In this document: piece by piece, positions 9,275 to 18,836 of the stretch
Layout of the letters: each line of letters opens with the position of its first letter
How positions within the stretch are numbered: the first letter of the stretch is position 1
Source of the DNA: Helicobacter macacae MIT 99-5501
Lineage (GTDB): Bacteria > Campylobacterota > Campylobacteria > Campylobacterales > Helicobacteraceae
Assembly (NCBI RefSeq): GCF_000507845.1
Contig: NZ_KI669455.1
Span: 129,441-193,440, forward strand
Direction: 5' to 3'
DNA length: 64,000 nt
The notes under the pieces: model-generated
Databases searched by the model: none
What the model saw: only the letters and a program-made list of their open reading frames with translations
Told to the model about the DNA's origin: nothing
Translations under genes and position numbers: made by a program

Positions 9275-12200
9275 CACAAGCACTAAACGCACTTTATCCC
9301 CTAAACAAAGAGAATTTTAAGGCATTTTTAGGCGAATCTTTTCGCTTACGCAATCTAGGACTTGCTTCAAACGCACCTATCGCCAATCTTAATGAGTTTG
9401 ATTTCTTAAACAGCATTATTTATGCTACAAATGCCGATAGAGAGCAATTCCTAAAGCCAAGTGAATATACCGCGCATAAAAACTTAGCCTTTAGTCTCGT
9501 AGAAATAGATTCGCATAAAAAAGCAAATTTGATAAAAGCCACTCGCGCCATAAATCGCGCTATCCCTAGCTACAACATTATCTTTTTTCTTAGCCCCACG
9601 CATTTATCTATCGCCTTTGCTAAGCGCAGATTGCACAAATCCCGCACGATTCACACCGACATTGTAGAAAAAATCACGCTCATTAAAGACATAGATTTAG
9701 CCCACCCAAGTCAAGCCCACACGCGCAACCTGCAATCTATCGCCAAAATCACACCAAAAGAAGTAGATAATTACTACGGCGAGATTTTAGAGGCACTAAG
9801 CATTTCCGCACTCAATAAAGAATTTTACGCCAAGATTTTGGTGCATTTTGCCGACTTTGTAGAAAATCTCACTTTGCCAAACATTTCCCCATCCCCTGCG
9901 GATGGGGACAAAGGGGGTGGGTATGACACAACCCAAAAGCGTGAATTTATCTTGCGCCTATTTTCACGCATTTTGTTTTGTAAATTTTTGGAGAAAAAGG
10001 GCATTATAAAAGCGAATCTTTGGGATACTAGCTTAAGTGCTGATTATTACCACGAAGTGCTAGAGCCACTCTTTTTTACCACGCTAAACACACCGCAAGA
10101 TTCGCGTGATTACGGATTTTTGCCACCACAGATTGTAGAGATTCTCTCAACAATTCCCTACCTAAATGGCGGATTATTTAGCCCACAGACAAGCGATTAT
10201 TTTATCCCAAGCAATCCCCACACCCACGCAAACACACTAAAGATTGACAACGCGCTTTTTGATAGGCTTTTTGCCACGCTAGATTCATATCATTTCACTA
10301 TCGATGAGGCAGATGAGAGTGCGGAGGAAGTCGCCCTAGACCCCGAGCTTTTGGGGCAGATTTTTGAGTCCCTACTCTCACAGCTTTTCACAGACAATAA
10401 GCTAGATAAACTCGATAAAAACTCCCTACGCAAATCCACAGGAAGCTACTACACGCCCAGCGAAATCGTGCGCTATATGGTGCGAAGTGCGATTTTGCTA
10501 CATTTGCAAACACACCTAAAAGGCAAAGTGGATTCCGCATATTTGCAATCCCTAGTCTTTGAGGACTTTGCACATTCCCCCTCCTTTGCGGAGGGGGACA
10601 AAGGGGGTGGGTATGATTTTGCAAAATCTACTCCCAATTTTTGTCATACTGAGGGCGAAGCCCGAAGTATCCAAAAAGATTCTATCTATTCCCAGCGCGG
10701 AAGTATTTTTGATGAGAAATCGGGGCTGTGTAGCCACGAGCGAGGAAATAAGACTAAAGCGTCTATTGACGAAGCGAGTGGCAAACTCCACGATTTATCG
10801 CAAAAAGACAACGCGCTAATCCTTGCCACCCTAAGCACCCTAAAGATTCTCGACCCAGCCTGTGGCTCAGGCGCATTCCCTATGGGGATTTTAAGCGAGA
10901 TTATCCGACTCCAAGACTTGCTAGGCGATTTACGCCCATACTATGCGCGTAAATTAGAGATTTTGCAAAGTTGCATTTATGGCATAGACATTCAGCCTAT
11001 GGCTACCGAAATCGCGCGACTGCGTTGCTTTCTCTCACTCATTGTCGATGAAAATCCTAGCGATATTAAGTCCCTGCCAAATTTGGAGTTTAAGTTCATA
11101 TCTGCAAATTCGCTACTGCCTTTGCAAACAGAGCTACGCGATTCAAAAGGTAGGCAATTAGGAAGCGATTTATATGAAAGTGGATTAGATGAATTGCGAC
11201 AAATTCGCCTTGATACATTTACTAGCCACGATAAAGACGCATTGCAATCGCGCTATCAAGCCACCTGTGATAAAATCTCACAAAGCTTATTTTTTGAAGC
11301 AGAGGGAGATACACCACTTACAAAGTGGAAACCATTTAATCCCCATAATGTAGCAGATTTCTTTGATAGCACATATATGTTTGGCGTTGAATCTTTTGAT
11401 ATTGTGATTGGCAATCCGCCTTACATAAGAGGGCAAAATATTCCAAACAAAGAGGCAATTTCCAAATCTTATGTAGGTTTTGCTTGTGGTAGTGCGGATA
11501 TTTACACCTATTTCTTTGCAAAAGGCTTTGGGCTACTAAAGCAAAAAGGCACTCTTAGTTACATTGTTAGTAATAAATTCACAAAAGCAAGTTATGGGCA
11601 AAATTTGCGTAATTTGATTTTGCAAAACCAAATTGTATTTTATGTGGATTGTGATGGGGTAAAAATATTTGATAATGCAAAGGTAGATTCGTGTATTATC
11701 TCCATATCAAAGACTAAGCCAATACATACTTTTTCTTATTCAAAAGTCGCAAGTTTGCAAAACTTTGCAAATGACATTTACACAAACATTCAAAAAATAC
11801 CACAGCAAAATCTAAATCCTAAATTTTTTAGTTTTGAGCCACAAAGCAAAAGCACAGATTTAGTCCAAAAAATAAAATCTTTTGAGTTAAAATTTTCACA
11901 AATAGCGCAGATAGCAAAAGGCTCATCAAGTGGAAATGATGATGTATTTTTGTTTGACTTTGTTTTAGAATCCAAAAAATTATACAAGGTTAAAAATGAC
12001 TTTGGTGAATTTGAGTTAGAAAAAGATTTGCTGCAACCTTTTGTCTATGGTGAGAATATAAGGCGATACGAGTATTGTAAATATGCAACATATATACTTT
12101 ATCCGTATGACAATCAAAATGCTTTAATAAAAAGCAATACTATGAGTAAAAAATATCCCCTCATTTATCAATATTTACAAGACAGAAAATCACTGCTTAT

Positions 12201-12690
12201 GCAACGAAAAATAAAGCTAAACGATGATGATTTTTATAAATTTTCTGCGATAAGAAATCCACACACTTACAATAAGCCAAAAGTTATGATACCAGATTTG
12301 CTAAATCATTCAAGGTTTGGATTTGATAATGTCGGCTTCTATCACAATGCGAGTATCCATAATGTTTATTTGAAACAAGGATATAAGAATCTAGAAAAAA
12401 TGATTTTAGGTGTTTTAAATTCTAGATTGTTTTGGTTTTTTATCAGGCACTCAAGTGCAAATTTGGGAAGTGCAACAAGGCTTATGCCAAGCTATTTAAA
12501 TGATTTTAGTTTCCCAAAAATAGATTCAAACAACCAAGATTTAGCTGATGAAATTGGAAGTTTAGTGGATAGGACATTAGAATCTAAATCACAAAACAAA
12601 GATACAAACGAATTTGAAAAACAAATCGATGATTTAGTTTATGAATTGTATAATTTGACATTTGATGAGGTTAAAATAATAAAATCTTAA
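9271..12690 (+). CDS. Eco57I-type N6-adenine DNA methyltransferase
   Basis: A 1139-residue protein with the gamma-class adenine methyltransferase order: LDPACGSGAFPMGIL (motif I, about residue 530) and IVIGNPPYIRG (motif IV NPPY, about residue 715). A long C-terminal part probably recognises the target sequence. It would methylate adenine to protect self DNA, with the upstream helicase acting as the restriction or translocation arm. The ATG at 9271 overlaps the helicase stop (ATGA), with GGAGG before it. The region between residues 200 and 510 carries four short repeat insertions (two of family B, one each of A and C) that keep the frame and add about 80 residues without family motifs. BREX PglX is a related enzyme, but no other BREX genes are present. 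Confidence 0.85.
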   Translation: MTQALNALYPLNKENFKAFLGESFRLRNLGLASNAPIANLNEFDFLNSIIYATNADREQFLKPSEYTAHKNLAFSLVEIDSHKKANLIKATRAINRAIPSYNIIFFLSPTHLSIAFAKRRLHKSRTIHTDIVEKITLIKDIDLAHPSQAHTRNLQSIAKITPKEVDNYYGEILEALSISALNKEFYAKILVHFADFVENLTLPNISPSPADGDKGGGYDTTQKREFILRLFSRILFCKFLEKKGIIKANLWDTSLSADYYHEVLEPLFFTTLNTPQDSRDYGFLPPQIVEILSTIPYLNGGLFSPQTSDYFIPSNPHTHANTLKIDNALFDRLFATLDSYHFTIDEADESAEEVALDPELLGQIFESLLSQLFTDNKLDKLDKNSLRKSTGSYYTPSEIVRYMVRSAILLHLQTHLKGKVDSAYLQSLVFEDFAHSPSFAEGDKGGGYDFAKSTPNFCHTEGEARSIQKDSIYSQRGSIFDEKSGLCSHERGNKTKASIDEASGKLHDLSQKDNALILATLSTLKILDPACGSGAFPMGILSEIIRLQDLLGDLRPYYARKLEILQSCIYGIDIQPMATEIARLRCFLSLIVDENPSDIKSLPNLEFKFISANSLLPLQTELRDSKGRQLGSDLYESGLDELRQIRLDTFTSHDKDALQSRYQATCDKISQSLFFEAEGDTPLTKWKPFNPHNVADFFDSTYMFGVESFDIVIGNPPYIRGQNIPNKEAISKSYVGFACGSADIYTYFFAKGFGLLKQKGTLSYIVSNKFTKASYGQNLRNLILQNQIVFYVDCDGVKIFDNAKVDSCIISISKTKPIHTFSYSKVASLQNFANDIYTNIQKIPQQNLNPKFFSFEPQSKSTDLVQKIKSFELKFSQIAQIAKGSSSGNDDVFLFDFVLESKKLYKVKNDFGEFELEKDLLQPFVYGENIRRYEYCKYATYILYPYDNQNALIKSNTMSKKYPLIYQYLQDRKSLLMQRKIKLNDDDFYKFSAIRNPHTYNKPKVMIPDLLNHSRFGFDNVGFYHNASIHNVYLKQGYKNLEKMILGVLNSRLFWFFIRHSSANLGSATRLMPSYLNDFSFPKIDSNNQDLADEIGSLVDRTLESKSQNKDTNEFEKQIDDLVYELYNLTFDEVKIIKS
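9887..9925 (+). repeat. Family B dispersed repeat inside the methyltransferase
   Basis: A C-rich arm, GCGGATGGGG, and then AAAGGGGGTGGGTA. It matches the copy at 10575 and those at 56262, 57696, 62362 and 62600. It is read as SPADGDKGGGYD. Confidence 0.75.
10575..10613 (+). repeat. Family B dispersed repeat inside the methyltransferase
   Basis: The second B copy in this gene: CCCCCTCC, TTGCGGAGGGGG, then AAAGGGGGTGGGTA. The palindromic arms CCCCCTCC and GGAGGGGG flank a short loop. It is read as SFAEGDKGGGYD, the same frame as the other coding copies. Confidence 0.8.
10642..10680 (+). repeat. Family A dispersed repeat inside the methyltransferase
   Basis: TGTCATACTGAGGGC, GAAGCCCGAAGTATCC: the signature word shared with copies at 16208, 58299 and 62316. 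GGGC and GCCC form an inner hairpin. It is translated as CHTEGEARSIQ. Confidence 0.75.
10697..10801 (+). repeat. Family C 105-bp repeat inside the methyltransferase
   Basis: One of three 105-bp copies (others at 54288 and, inverted, 57539). It is read as DEKSGL, HERGN, IDEAS, KLHDLS, in the same reading frame as the copy in the SAM methyltransferase gene at 54288. At 35 codons it does not disturb the frame. Confidence 0.8.
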
Positions 12691-12704
12691 AAAAAGGAAT
12701 TAAA

Positions 12705-14493
12705 ATGCAACTTACAAAAAATAAAGATAGAGAATTTTCGTAGCTATCAAAGTGTAGAATTTGAGTTGCCTAAACTAAGCGTCATTATAGGTAAGAATGA
12801 TGTTGGAAAATCTACCATTTTAGATGCCTTAAATATATTTTTTGAAAATGAAAAGCCTTTGGATAACGATGCTAATATGTATTCAACAAATAAAGAAATT
12901 AGAATAACTTGTTTATTTAGAGTTGAAACTAATATGCCTATATTTTTGGATTCTGCAGAAAGTGAGAACACGCAAACTACACTAGATAATGAATATCTGC
13001 TTGACAATAATGGACTTCTGCAAATCAAAAAAGTTTTTGAAAAAGGAAAACTAAAAAATATTTTTATCATAGCTAATTATCCAAATAATTGGGATAAACC
13101 TTTGATTACTCTTAGAATTACTGATTTGAAAAAAGAAGTTGAAAAATTTGAGAATCAAAATGTTAATAAAACGATTAAAAAAGCGATGAGAGAATTTTTG
13201 TTTAACAAACAAGAAAGTCTAAATCTCGATATTCAAGAAATCAATGTAAATTTCAAAGAAAGCGATATTGCAAATATTTATGAAAAAATAAAATTAAAAT
13301 TGCCAAAATTTATGTTGTTTAGAGCAGATAGAACAAACACCGATAAAGATGCTGAAGTTACTGATATTACAAAGGCGATAGCCAAAAATGCTGTGGCTGA
13401 AGTGGAGCAACAATTTATAAATATAAAACAAGAAATAAAGCAAAAAATACAAGATTTTTCAAACCAAACACTTGAAAAATTAAAAAGCTTTAACGAAGAC
13501 ATCGCAAATTCTTTATCTGTAAATATGCAAGATAAGGCTTTAGAGAGCATATTTAGCTATGAATTTAAAAGTGATGATGAAATGCCGTTTAACAAAAGAG
13601 GAAGTGGAGTAAAGAGATTGTTTTTGTTAAGTTTCTTTATAGCGGATTCTGAAAGACAAAATCACTCAAATATGATTTATGCCATAGAAGAGCCAGAAAC
13701 TTCACAGCACCCAGATTTTCAAAGAAAAATTATTGAAACGCTTAAAACAATATCGCAAAATCCAAATAGGCAAGTGTTAATTACCACACATACGCCTGAA
13801 ATAGTTAAATTAGTAGGTAAAGATGAAGTTATATTTGTTACAAAAGATGAAAATAATGCAAGAAAAATATTACAAAAAGAGACTTTAGATATTAGGCAAG
13901 TGGTTGAAACTTTGGGAATATTGCCCTATGTATCATACAAAGGTGTTTTGTTTGTAGAGGGTGAAAGCGATATAAAGTTTTTTAAGAATTTAGATAAGGT
14001 TGATTGTTTAAGGGATATTTTTAATATTGAAAGCATAACAATTGTTCCATTGCGTGGTGGCGGAAATATTGAAAGTTGGATAAAGCAGGATTATCTAAAA
14101 GGTAGTAATATCAAGCAGATTTATTTTATAGATAGAGATGATAAGGAGCGAGAAAATATTATTGAGCAAGATAATATAAAAGTCATAACTACGCAAAAAC
14201 GAGAAATAGAAAATTATTATCCCATAGATATTGTGGAGAATTATTTTAAATCCAAATTAGAATTGGACTTTATATTTTCAGAGAACGATAAAAAGGAATG
14301 GGACAATAAAGACATTGCAAATTTAATTGCTCAAAAAACAACAAAATTTAATGAGAATTTACATAAAAGAGAAATCATAATCAAAGAAATGTTTAATTGT
14401 AAAGATATATGGTTGCAAATTAGCGAGGACAACTTGCAAAATTTTGATGAAATTAAAAGTTGGTTTGAGGCTATGAAAGATTTTTTTATTTAA
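12705..14493 (+). CDS. OLD-like ATPase/TOPRIM nuclease, frameshifted near its start
   Basis: The ATG at 12705 (after AAGGA) reads MQLTK and then stops at TAG (12741) because of one surplus A in a run of six. Removing it gives KIKIENFRSYQSVEFEL, leading directly into LSVIIGKNDVGKST (Walker A) in the long frame. The restored protein is about 595 residues. Later motifs fit the OLD family: IYAIEEPETSQHP (Walker B), VLITTHTPEIV, then a TOPRIM-like VLFVEGESDIKFF and YFIDRDD. OLD and GajA-like proteins act in phage defence and DNA processing. It closes the module with the helicase and methyltransferase, 14 bp after the latter. The frameshift may be a true mutation, a switch or an assembly error. A TTG at 12766 could start a product lacking the first strands. 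Confidence 0.75.
12716..12721 (+). repeat. A6 run at the frameshift of the OLD-like gene
   Basis: Six adenines, four codons after the ATG. With five, the 5' end joins the long frame and encodes a normal ABC-ATPase N-terminus (KIKIENFRSYQ). Confidence 0.6.
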
Positions 14494-14538
14494 TAAATTT
14501 AGCTTAAGCCCAATAATTTTTTGATATGTTATCAATTT

Positions 14539-16056
14539 CTATGAGCCATTTTCCGTATCCTCGCCACTATCATCTATCTCAATCATATTCATATCACTTT
14601 TTGTAGATTCCTTACTCTCGGTTATAGATTTCTCACTTATAGTTTTTTTAGTTTTTGCACCTAATTCTTTGATTTTATTTAGCTTTAATTCGATTCCATC
14701 TTTTTTGCTAAATAATTTGGTCTCCATATCCTCGCTCGCAGTGCAAATGGTTTTTATGGCGCGATTGAGTTTTTCAAAGTCCTTGCACAACCCTTCAAAT
14801 TTATTATAAATTTTCCCCATTTCGCTAAACGCCTCTTTCACTTTCTCATCGCTCTCTACATAAGTCCAGCTAATGTTTATTGTTTTAAGTGCCATAAATA
14901 GCGTGTGTGGCGTGGTTAGATAGATTTGTTTGTTAAAAGCATATTGATAAAGCGTTGGCTCAGCATTCAACGCCAAATCTAAGATATTATTATATGGCAC
15001 AAAAAGTAGCATAAAATCATAGATTCGCGTCTGTGCGAATCGCGGATTTTTGCTAGTAAATTTTTCATAAGGCTTTTTGGAGAGGTCATCTATGCGCGAT
15101 TTTAGATTTTGCGCTATTTGCTTACAAAGTGTGCTATCTAGCAAATCTATGCTTTTAAATTCGCTAGATTCACTAAAATTGCCCATAGAGTAATTATTTG
15201 GCAAGGAAAACTTCGCATCAATGATAATGCTTCGCTCTTTATCCAAATGCACGATTGCATCAGGCTTTAGCCCCCTATCATCATCTCTAAAATGCGCTTG
15301 AATCTCATAATGTTCCCCTTGAATAAGCCCACTAGATTCTAACACGCTTTTTAGTTGCAATTCTCCAAAATTCCCGCGAATCTTTTTATCGCCACGCAAA
15401 ATCTTAGCGAATTCATCGGCAGTCGCGCCAAGTTTTTGGGTTTGCTTAAACATTGAGTCAATATGTGTGCCTAATTTGATTTCATTTTCTGATAGTTGTT
15501 TGGAATATTGCTCGACTTTGTTTTTTATGGGCGTAAAAATCTCATCTAGCACTTTACGCGAATCTGCATTTAACATATTTTTATTTTGCTCTAAAAGCGC
15601 GTTTTTTTGCATTTCAAATCGCTTGTCAATTTCCTCGCGGATAGTTTTTAGATTCTTTTCATATTGCGCCAAATCTTTCTCTTTATCCTGCTGATATTGA
15701 GCCCTAATTTGCTCTATGTTTTGATTGTATTTTCTTTCAAATGCGACTTGTTCGGATTCTAATTCGCTTATCCGCTTTTCTTTTTCCGTTTTTAATATGT
15801 CAAATTTTGCTTGGTTGTTTTTATTTTGATTTTCTAGCATTTCATTGTGATGAGACTTTAGATTTGCCAACTCATCACTATGGGCTTGTTTTAATCCATA
15901 AATATAATCATCTTTACCTTGTAGTTGTTGTTTATAAAAATTATCGCTAGATTTTAGAATCACATTTGCATTACGCAAAGAGATAATTTTTGCAACACAA
16001 AGCCCACAAGCCACAAGCACGATAATTAGCAATGCAGAGATAACATAAATCATCAT
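14539..16056 (-). CDS. rmuC: DNA recombination protein RmuC
   Basis: A 505-residue protein with an N-terminal membrane anchor (residues 3-25), a long coiled coil (about 40-190), and then the RmuC domain, a PD-(D/E)XK-related fold. Visible family segments are RGNFGELQLKSVLE (about 230-245), KPDAIVHLD and SIIIDAKFSLP (the D...DAK core). RmuC limits inversions and rearrangements at short inverted repeats. That is notable here, given how many palindromic repeats the window holds, but any link is speculation. The ATG is preceded by AAAAGGAATC. It faces the defence module tail to tail. Confidence 0.93.
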   Translation of the reverse strand: MMIYVISALLIIVLVACGLCVAKIISLRNANVILKSSDNFYKQQLQGKDDYIYGLKQAHSDELANLKSHHNEMLENQNKNNQAKFDILKTEKEKRISELESEQVAFERKYNQNIEQIRAQYQQDKEKDLAQYEKNLKTIREEIDKRFEMQKNALLEQNKNMLNADSRKVLDEIFTPIKNKVEQYSKQLSENEIKLGTHIDSMFKQTQKLGATADEFAKILRGDKKIRGNFGELQLKSVLESSGLIQGEHYEIQAHFRDDDRGLKPDAIVHLDKERSIIIDAKFSLPNNYSMGNFSESSEFKSIDLLDSTLCKQIAQNLKSRIDDLSKKPYEKFTSKNPRFAQTRIYDFMLLFVPYNNILDLALNAEPTLYQYAFNKQIYLTTPHTLFMALKTINISWTYVESDEKVKEAFSEMGKIYNKFEGLCKDFEKLNRAIKTICTASEDMETKLFSKKDGIELKLNKIKELGAKTKKTISEKSITESKESTKSDMNMIEIDDSGEDTENGS

Positions 16057-16496
16057 TGATTCCTTTTTAGTGAAAACATTAGCGCAGTTTATCTAATTTT
16101 AAATAAAATTTTTGGATTTTTTGATGACAAAACAACTAGAACAATGCTTAATTGTAGAAATGTGCGGAAAACAAGTTGACAGAAAATACCCTACAATATA
16201 TCCCGTTTGTTATACTGAGGGCAAAGCCCGAAGTATCTCAAAAACAAAAGAGAGATTTTTCGTATTCTACAAATGCTCAAAATGATAAAAATCATTAGGA
16301 CAAAAGAGATTCTTTGCTTCTTTACGAAAGCAAAGAATGACAAGATAGAGGAAGCTGATGACAAGAGTATAAAGAATTGTGATGACAAGGTAACGGAATC
16401 TAAAAATGACAAACAAATGATACAAGCAATTACAATAAAAATATTTCGCCTACGGCGCAATATAACAAAACAAACAAATCACAATATGACAACACT
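16057..16496. other. Intergenic region with degraded repeats
   Basis: About 440 bases without a convincing gene. It contains a family A repeat (16208-16242) and several scattered AATGACAA words, the closing arm of that repeat class (for example near 16334). Short open frames here are rich in NDK because they translate these words, so I do not call them genes. Confidence 0.55.
16208..16242 (+). repeat. Family A dispersed repeat, intergenic copy
   Basis: TTATACTGAGGGC, AAAGCCCGAAGTATCTC: nearly the same as the copy inside the methyltransferase gene at 10642, but outside any gene. Confidence 0.75.
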
Positions 16497-16625
16497 AACG
16501 AGTTAGAATCTCAAATCAATAAGCTAGTCTATCAACTCTACGATTTGATACGCAGTTCTATGATTTGGCACAACAAAACCATAGAACCCATTAAAAAACG
16601 AAATACACCACCAAAAACTTCCTAG
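16497..16625 (+). pseudogene. Remnant of an Eco57I-type methyltransferase C-terminus
   Basis: One frame reads NELESQINKLVYQLYDL, then unrelated residues and a stop at 16623. This closely resembles the C-terminal NEFEKQIDDLVYELYNL of the intact methyltransferase that ends at 12690, and such tails are typical of this enzyme class. No upstream methyltransferase sequence remains, so this is a leftover tip of a lost or recombined gene. It overlaps the 3' end of the penicillin-binding protein gene on the other strand. Confidence 0.55.
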
Positions 16626-18583
16626 TATAGATTCTGCTCAGTAACGATATTGCTGATATTTGGTAGTGGCGAAGTGCGCGTATAAAAAAATGTATTTTTG
16701 TCAATAGTTTTTGAGCGCACGGCTTCGGGGCGAGGAAATATACGGCGCAAGCTCGGGTCGATTCTCACCGCTCCTGCTACTATCTCGGCAAACACAGGTG
16801 CTGCCACCGCAGAGGCACTCTCATATCTCCCTATGGGGCTATTATCATCGCGACCAAACCATATAATAGCCTGCACATCGGGCGTATATCCGCAAAACCA
16901 AAAATCCACATTGTTGTTTGTCGTGCCTGTCTTGCCTGCTGTCTCTATCCCGCTTACTGCTGCGCGTCTGCCTGTGCCTGCCCTGACGACTTCGCGTAGC
17001 ACGGAGGTAGTGAGAAACGACTGCTCGGGTGAGATTATCACTTCTGATTGCGTCTCATAAGAAAACACATTGCCCTGCGGGTCGATTACACTATCAATTA
17101 GCACGGGCTCGTTGCGCACGCCATAGTTTGAAAATATCGAATACTCTTTTGCCACCATTATCGGCGTGGCGTTTAGACTACCGATAGCGATTGTCATATC
17201 CGCGCTAAACCCACTAAAGCCAAAATTTAGCAAGCCATTGTAGATGTTGCTAAACCCAACAAGCGTGGCGACATTTATCGTGGCTAGATTGCGAGAGTGG
17301 ATAAGGGCGTCTTGGAGGGTTACCATTCCTTGAAACTTCCCACCAGAATTTCTAGGATTCCACTCATCAAAGCTCCGCGCAGCATCGGGGACTTGTGTAG
17401 CGGTGGAGTATCCTCTATCAAAGGCGATTTGATATATAAATGGCTTTATGCTACTTCCCATTTGGCGATAAGCATCTACTGCGCGATTATACGGACTTTT
17501 TTCGTGATTTACCCCACCTACAAGGGCTAAAATCTTGCCCGTTTTGTTATCTGTGATGACTACCGCACCATTTAGCGTATCATTTGCAGTCAAGTCATCT
17601 TCGCTAGGAAGTATGGTAGGTTCTGCGCCTTTGGGTCTTTGGGCTTGGAGTAGCTTTAGCTGTCGAGCTTGTAGCGCAGTGTAGCCGTTCTTTAGGGCTT
17701 TTTGGGCGACTTCTTGGTAGTCCAAATCTATGTGTAGCTTGATAGTGTAGCCACCTGTTTTTATGTCTTTTATGGAGCTTAGTTGCCTTAAAGCATAATC
17801 AGTTACATAAGGAGCGACATTTTGAGTAAGCGTCTGATGATATACTATGGGCTTTTCTGCAAGTGATGAGTCTCTATACTCCTTAGAAATCCACCCCAAA
17901 TCATACATTCTGCGGATAATGTCATTTGCACGCGTAAGTGCCAAATCCAAATTTTTGGTAGGGTCATAAGTGCTAGGGGATTGTGGTAGCCCTACCAAAA
18001 TAGCGATTTCTTTTAGGCTTAGCTGATTTAGTGTTTTTTTGAAGTAGCCAAGTGCTGCGGTTTTGACACCATAGTATCCGTGCCCCAAAAACACCTCATT
18101 TAGATAAATCTCCAAAATCTGCTCTTTGCTAATAATTTCTTCTACTTGCACGGTAAGCAAGGCTTCTTTGATTTTGCGACTTATGGTGCGCTCTCGCGTC
18201 AAAATGATATTTTTTACCACCTGCTGCGTAAGCGTGCTTCCACCCTCTCCTAGTCGCCCTGTGCGGATATTTTTTAGCATCGCACGGATAATGCCATCAT
18301 AGTTTATCCCGCCGTGCTCAAAAAAAAGCGTATCCTCAATAGCTAGCAACGCCTCAATCATTCGCGGTGGAATCTCATCAAATTTCGCGTAGAATCGAAA
18401 TTCCGTGTCAAATACATTGGCTATGAGGCGGTTTTTTCTGTCATAGATTTGGGTAGCGACTTTTGGGGAGTAGTGCCTTACTTTATCCAAATCCGCGCTT
18501 AGCTCAAAATACAGCGCAATCAAATACACACCAAATATCAATCCACCAACGACACAACTAGATAATGCGACTTTTCTAATCAT
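16622..18583 (-). CDS. mrcA: Penicillin-binding protein 1A (glycosyltransferase/transpeptidase)
   Basis: A class A PBP of 653 residues that polymerises and cross-links peptidoglycan. It has an N-terminal membrane anchor (about residues 4-26) and the rest is periplasmic. The glycosyltransferase domain shows EDTLFFEHGG (catalytic Glu) and GGSTLTQQVVKN. The transpeptidase domain shows GSSIKPFIY (SxxK serine), SRNLA (SxN) and KTGTTNNN (KTG). All key residues are present. It is encoded alone, with rmuC downstream and a chemoreceptor upstream on the same strand. Confidence 0.95.
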   Translation of the reverse strand: MIRKVALSSCVVGGLIFGVYLIALYFELSADLDKVRHYSPKVATQIYDRKNRLIANVFDTEFRFYAKFDEIPPRMIEALLAIEDTLFFEHGGINYDGIIRAMLKNIRTGRLGEGGSTLTQQVVKNIILTRERTISRKIKEALLTVQVEEIISKEQILEIYLNEVFLGHGYYGVKTAALGYFKKTLNQLSLKEIAILVGLPQSPSTYDPTKNLDLALTRANDIIRRMYDLGWISKEYRDSSLAEKPIVYHQTLTQNVAPYVTDYALRQLSSIKDIKTGGYTIKLHIDLDYQEVAQKALKNGYTALQARQLKLLQAQRPKGAEPTILPSEDDLTANDTLNGAVVITDNKTGKILALVGGVNHEKSPYNRAVDAYRQMGSSIKPFIYQIAFDRGYSTATQVPDAARSFDEWNPRNSGGKFQGMVTLQDALIHSRNLATINVATLVGFSNIYNGLLNFGFSGFSADMTIAIGSLNATPIMVAKEYSIFSNYGVRNEPVLIDSVIDPQGNVFSYETQSEVIISPEQSFLTTSVLREVVRAGTGRRAAVSGIETAGKTGTTNNNVDFWFCGYTPDVQAIIWFGRDDNSPIGRYESASAVAAPVFAEIVAGAVRIDPSLRRIFPRPEAVRSKTIDKNTFFYTRTSPLPNISNIVTEQNLY

Positions 18584-18836
18584 TTATTTTTACTTGCCTT
18601 ATATTTTTTATGCAAAGATTTTACCTGCTTTGCTTAAATTTATTTAAATTTCGACTTTTTCGGGCTTTGCACGACTTTTTCAGACAAAAGCGCAAATCCA
18701 AAAAAACTAGATAAGCACCTACCTTGCCCTACTTCACGCTTACACTTCACTCTGCATAGTCCAAATACCACATTTAAGCAGTGCAGAATTTAGACAGCAC
18801 AAGAGATTTACTCCCTTGCTTGCTTCTAGGGTTTGC

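Noticed and set aside
10559..10819. Frames with PPLRRGTKG words inside the DNA methyltransferase
   Set aside because: These are alternative translations of the inserted repeats. The methyltransferase frame is continuous and carries the motifs.
16273..16506. Open frame of 77 codons rich in NDK
   Set aside because: It translates repeated AATGACAA words of the family A repeat and has no ribosome site or family features.
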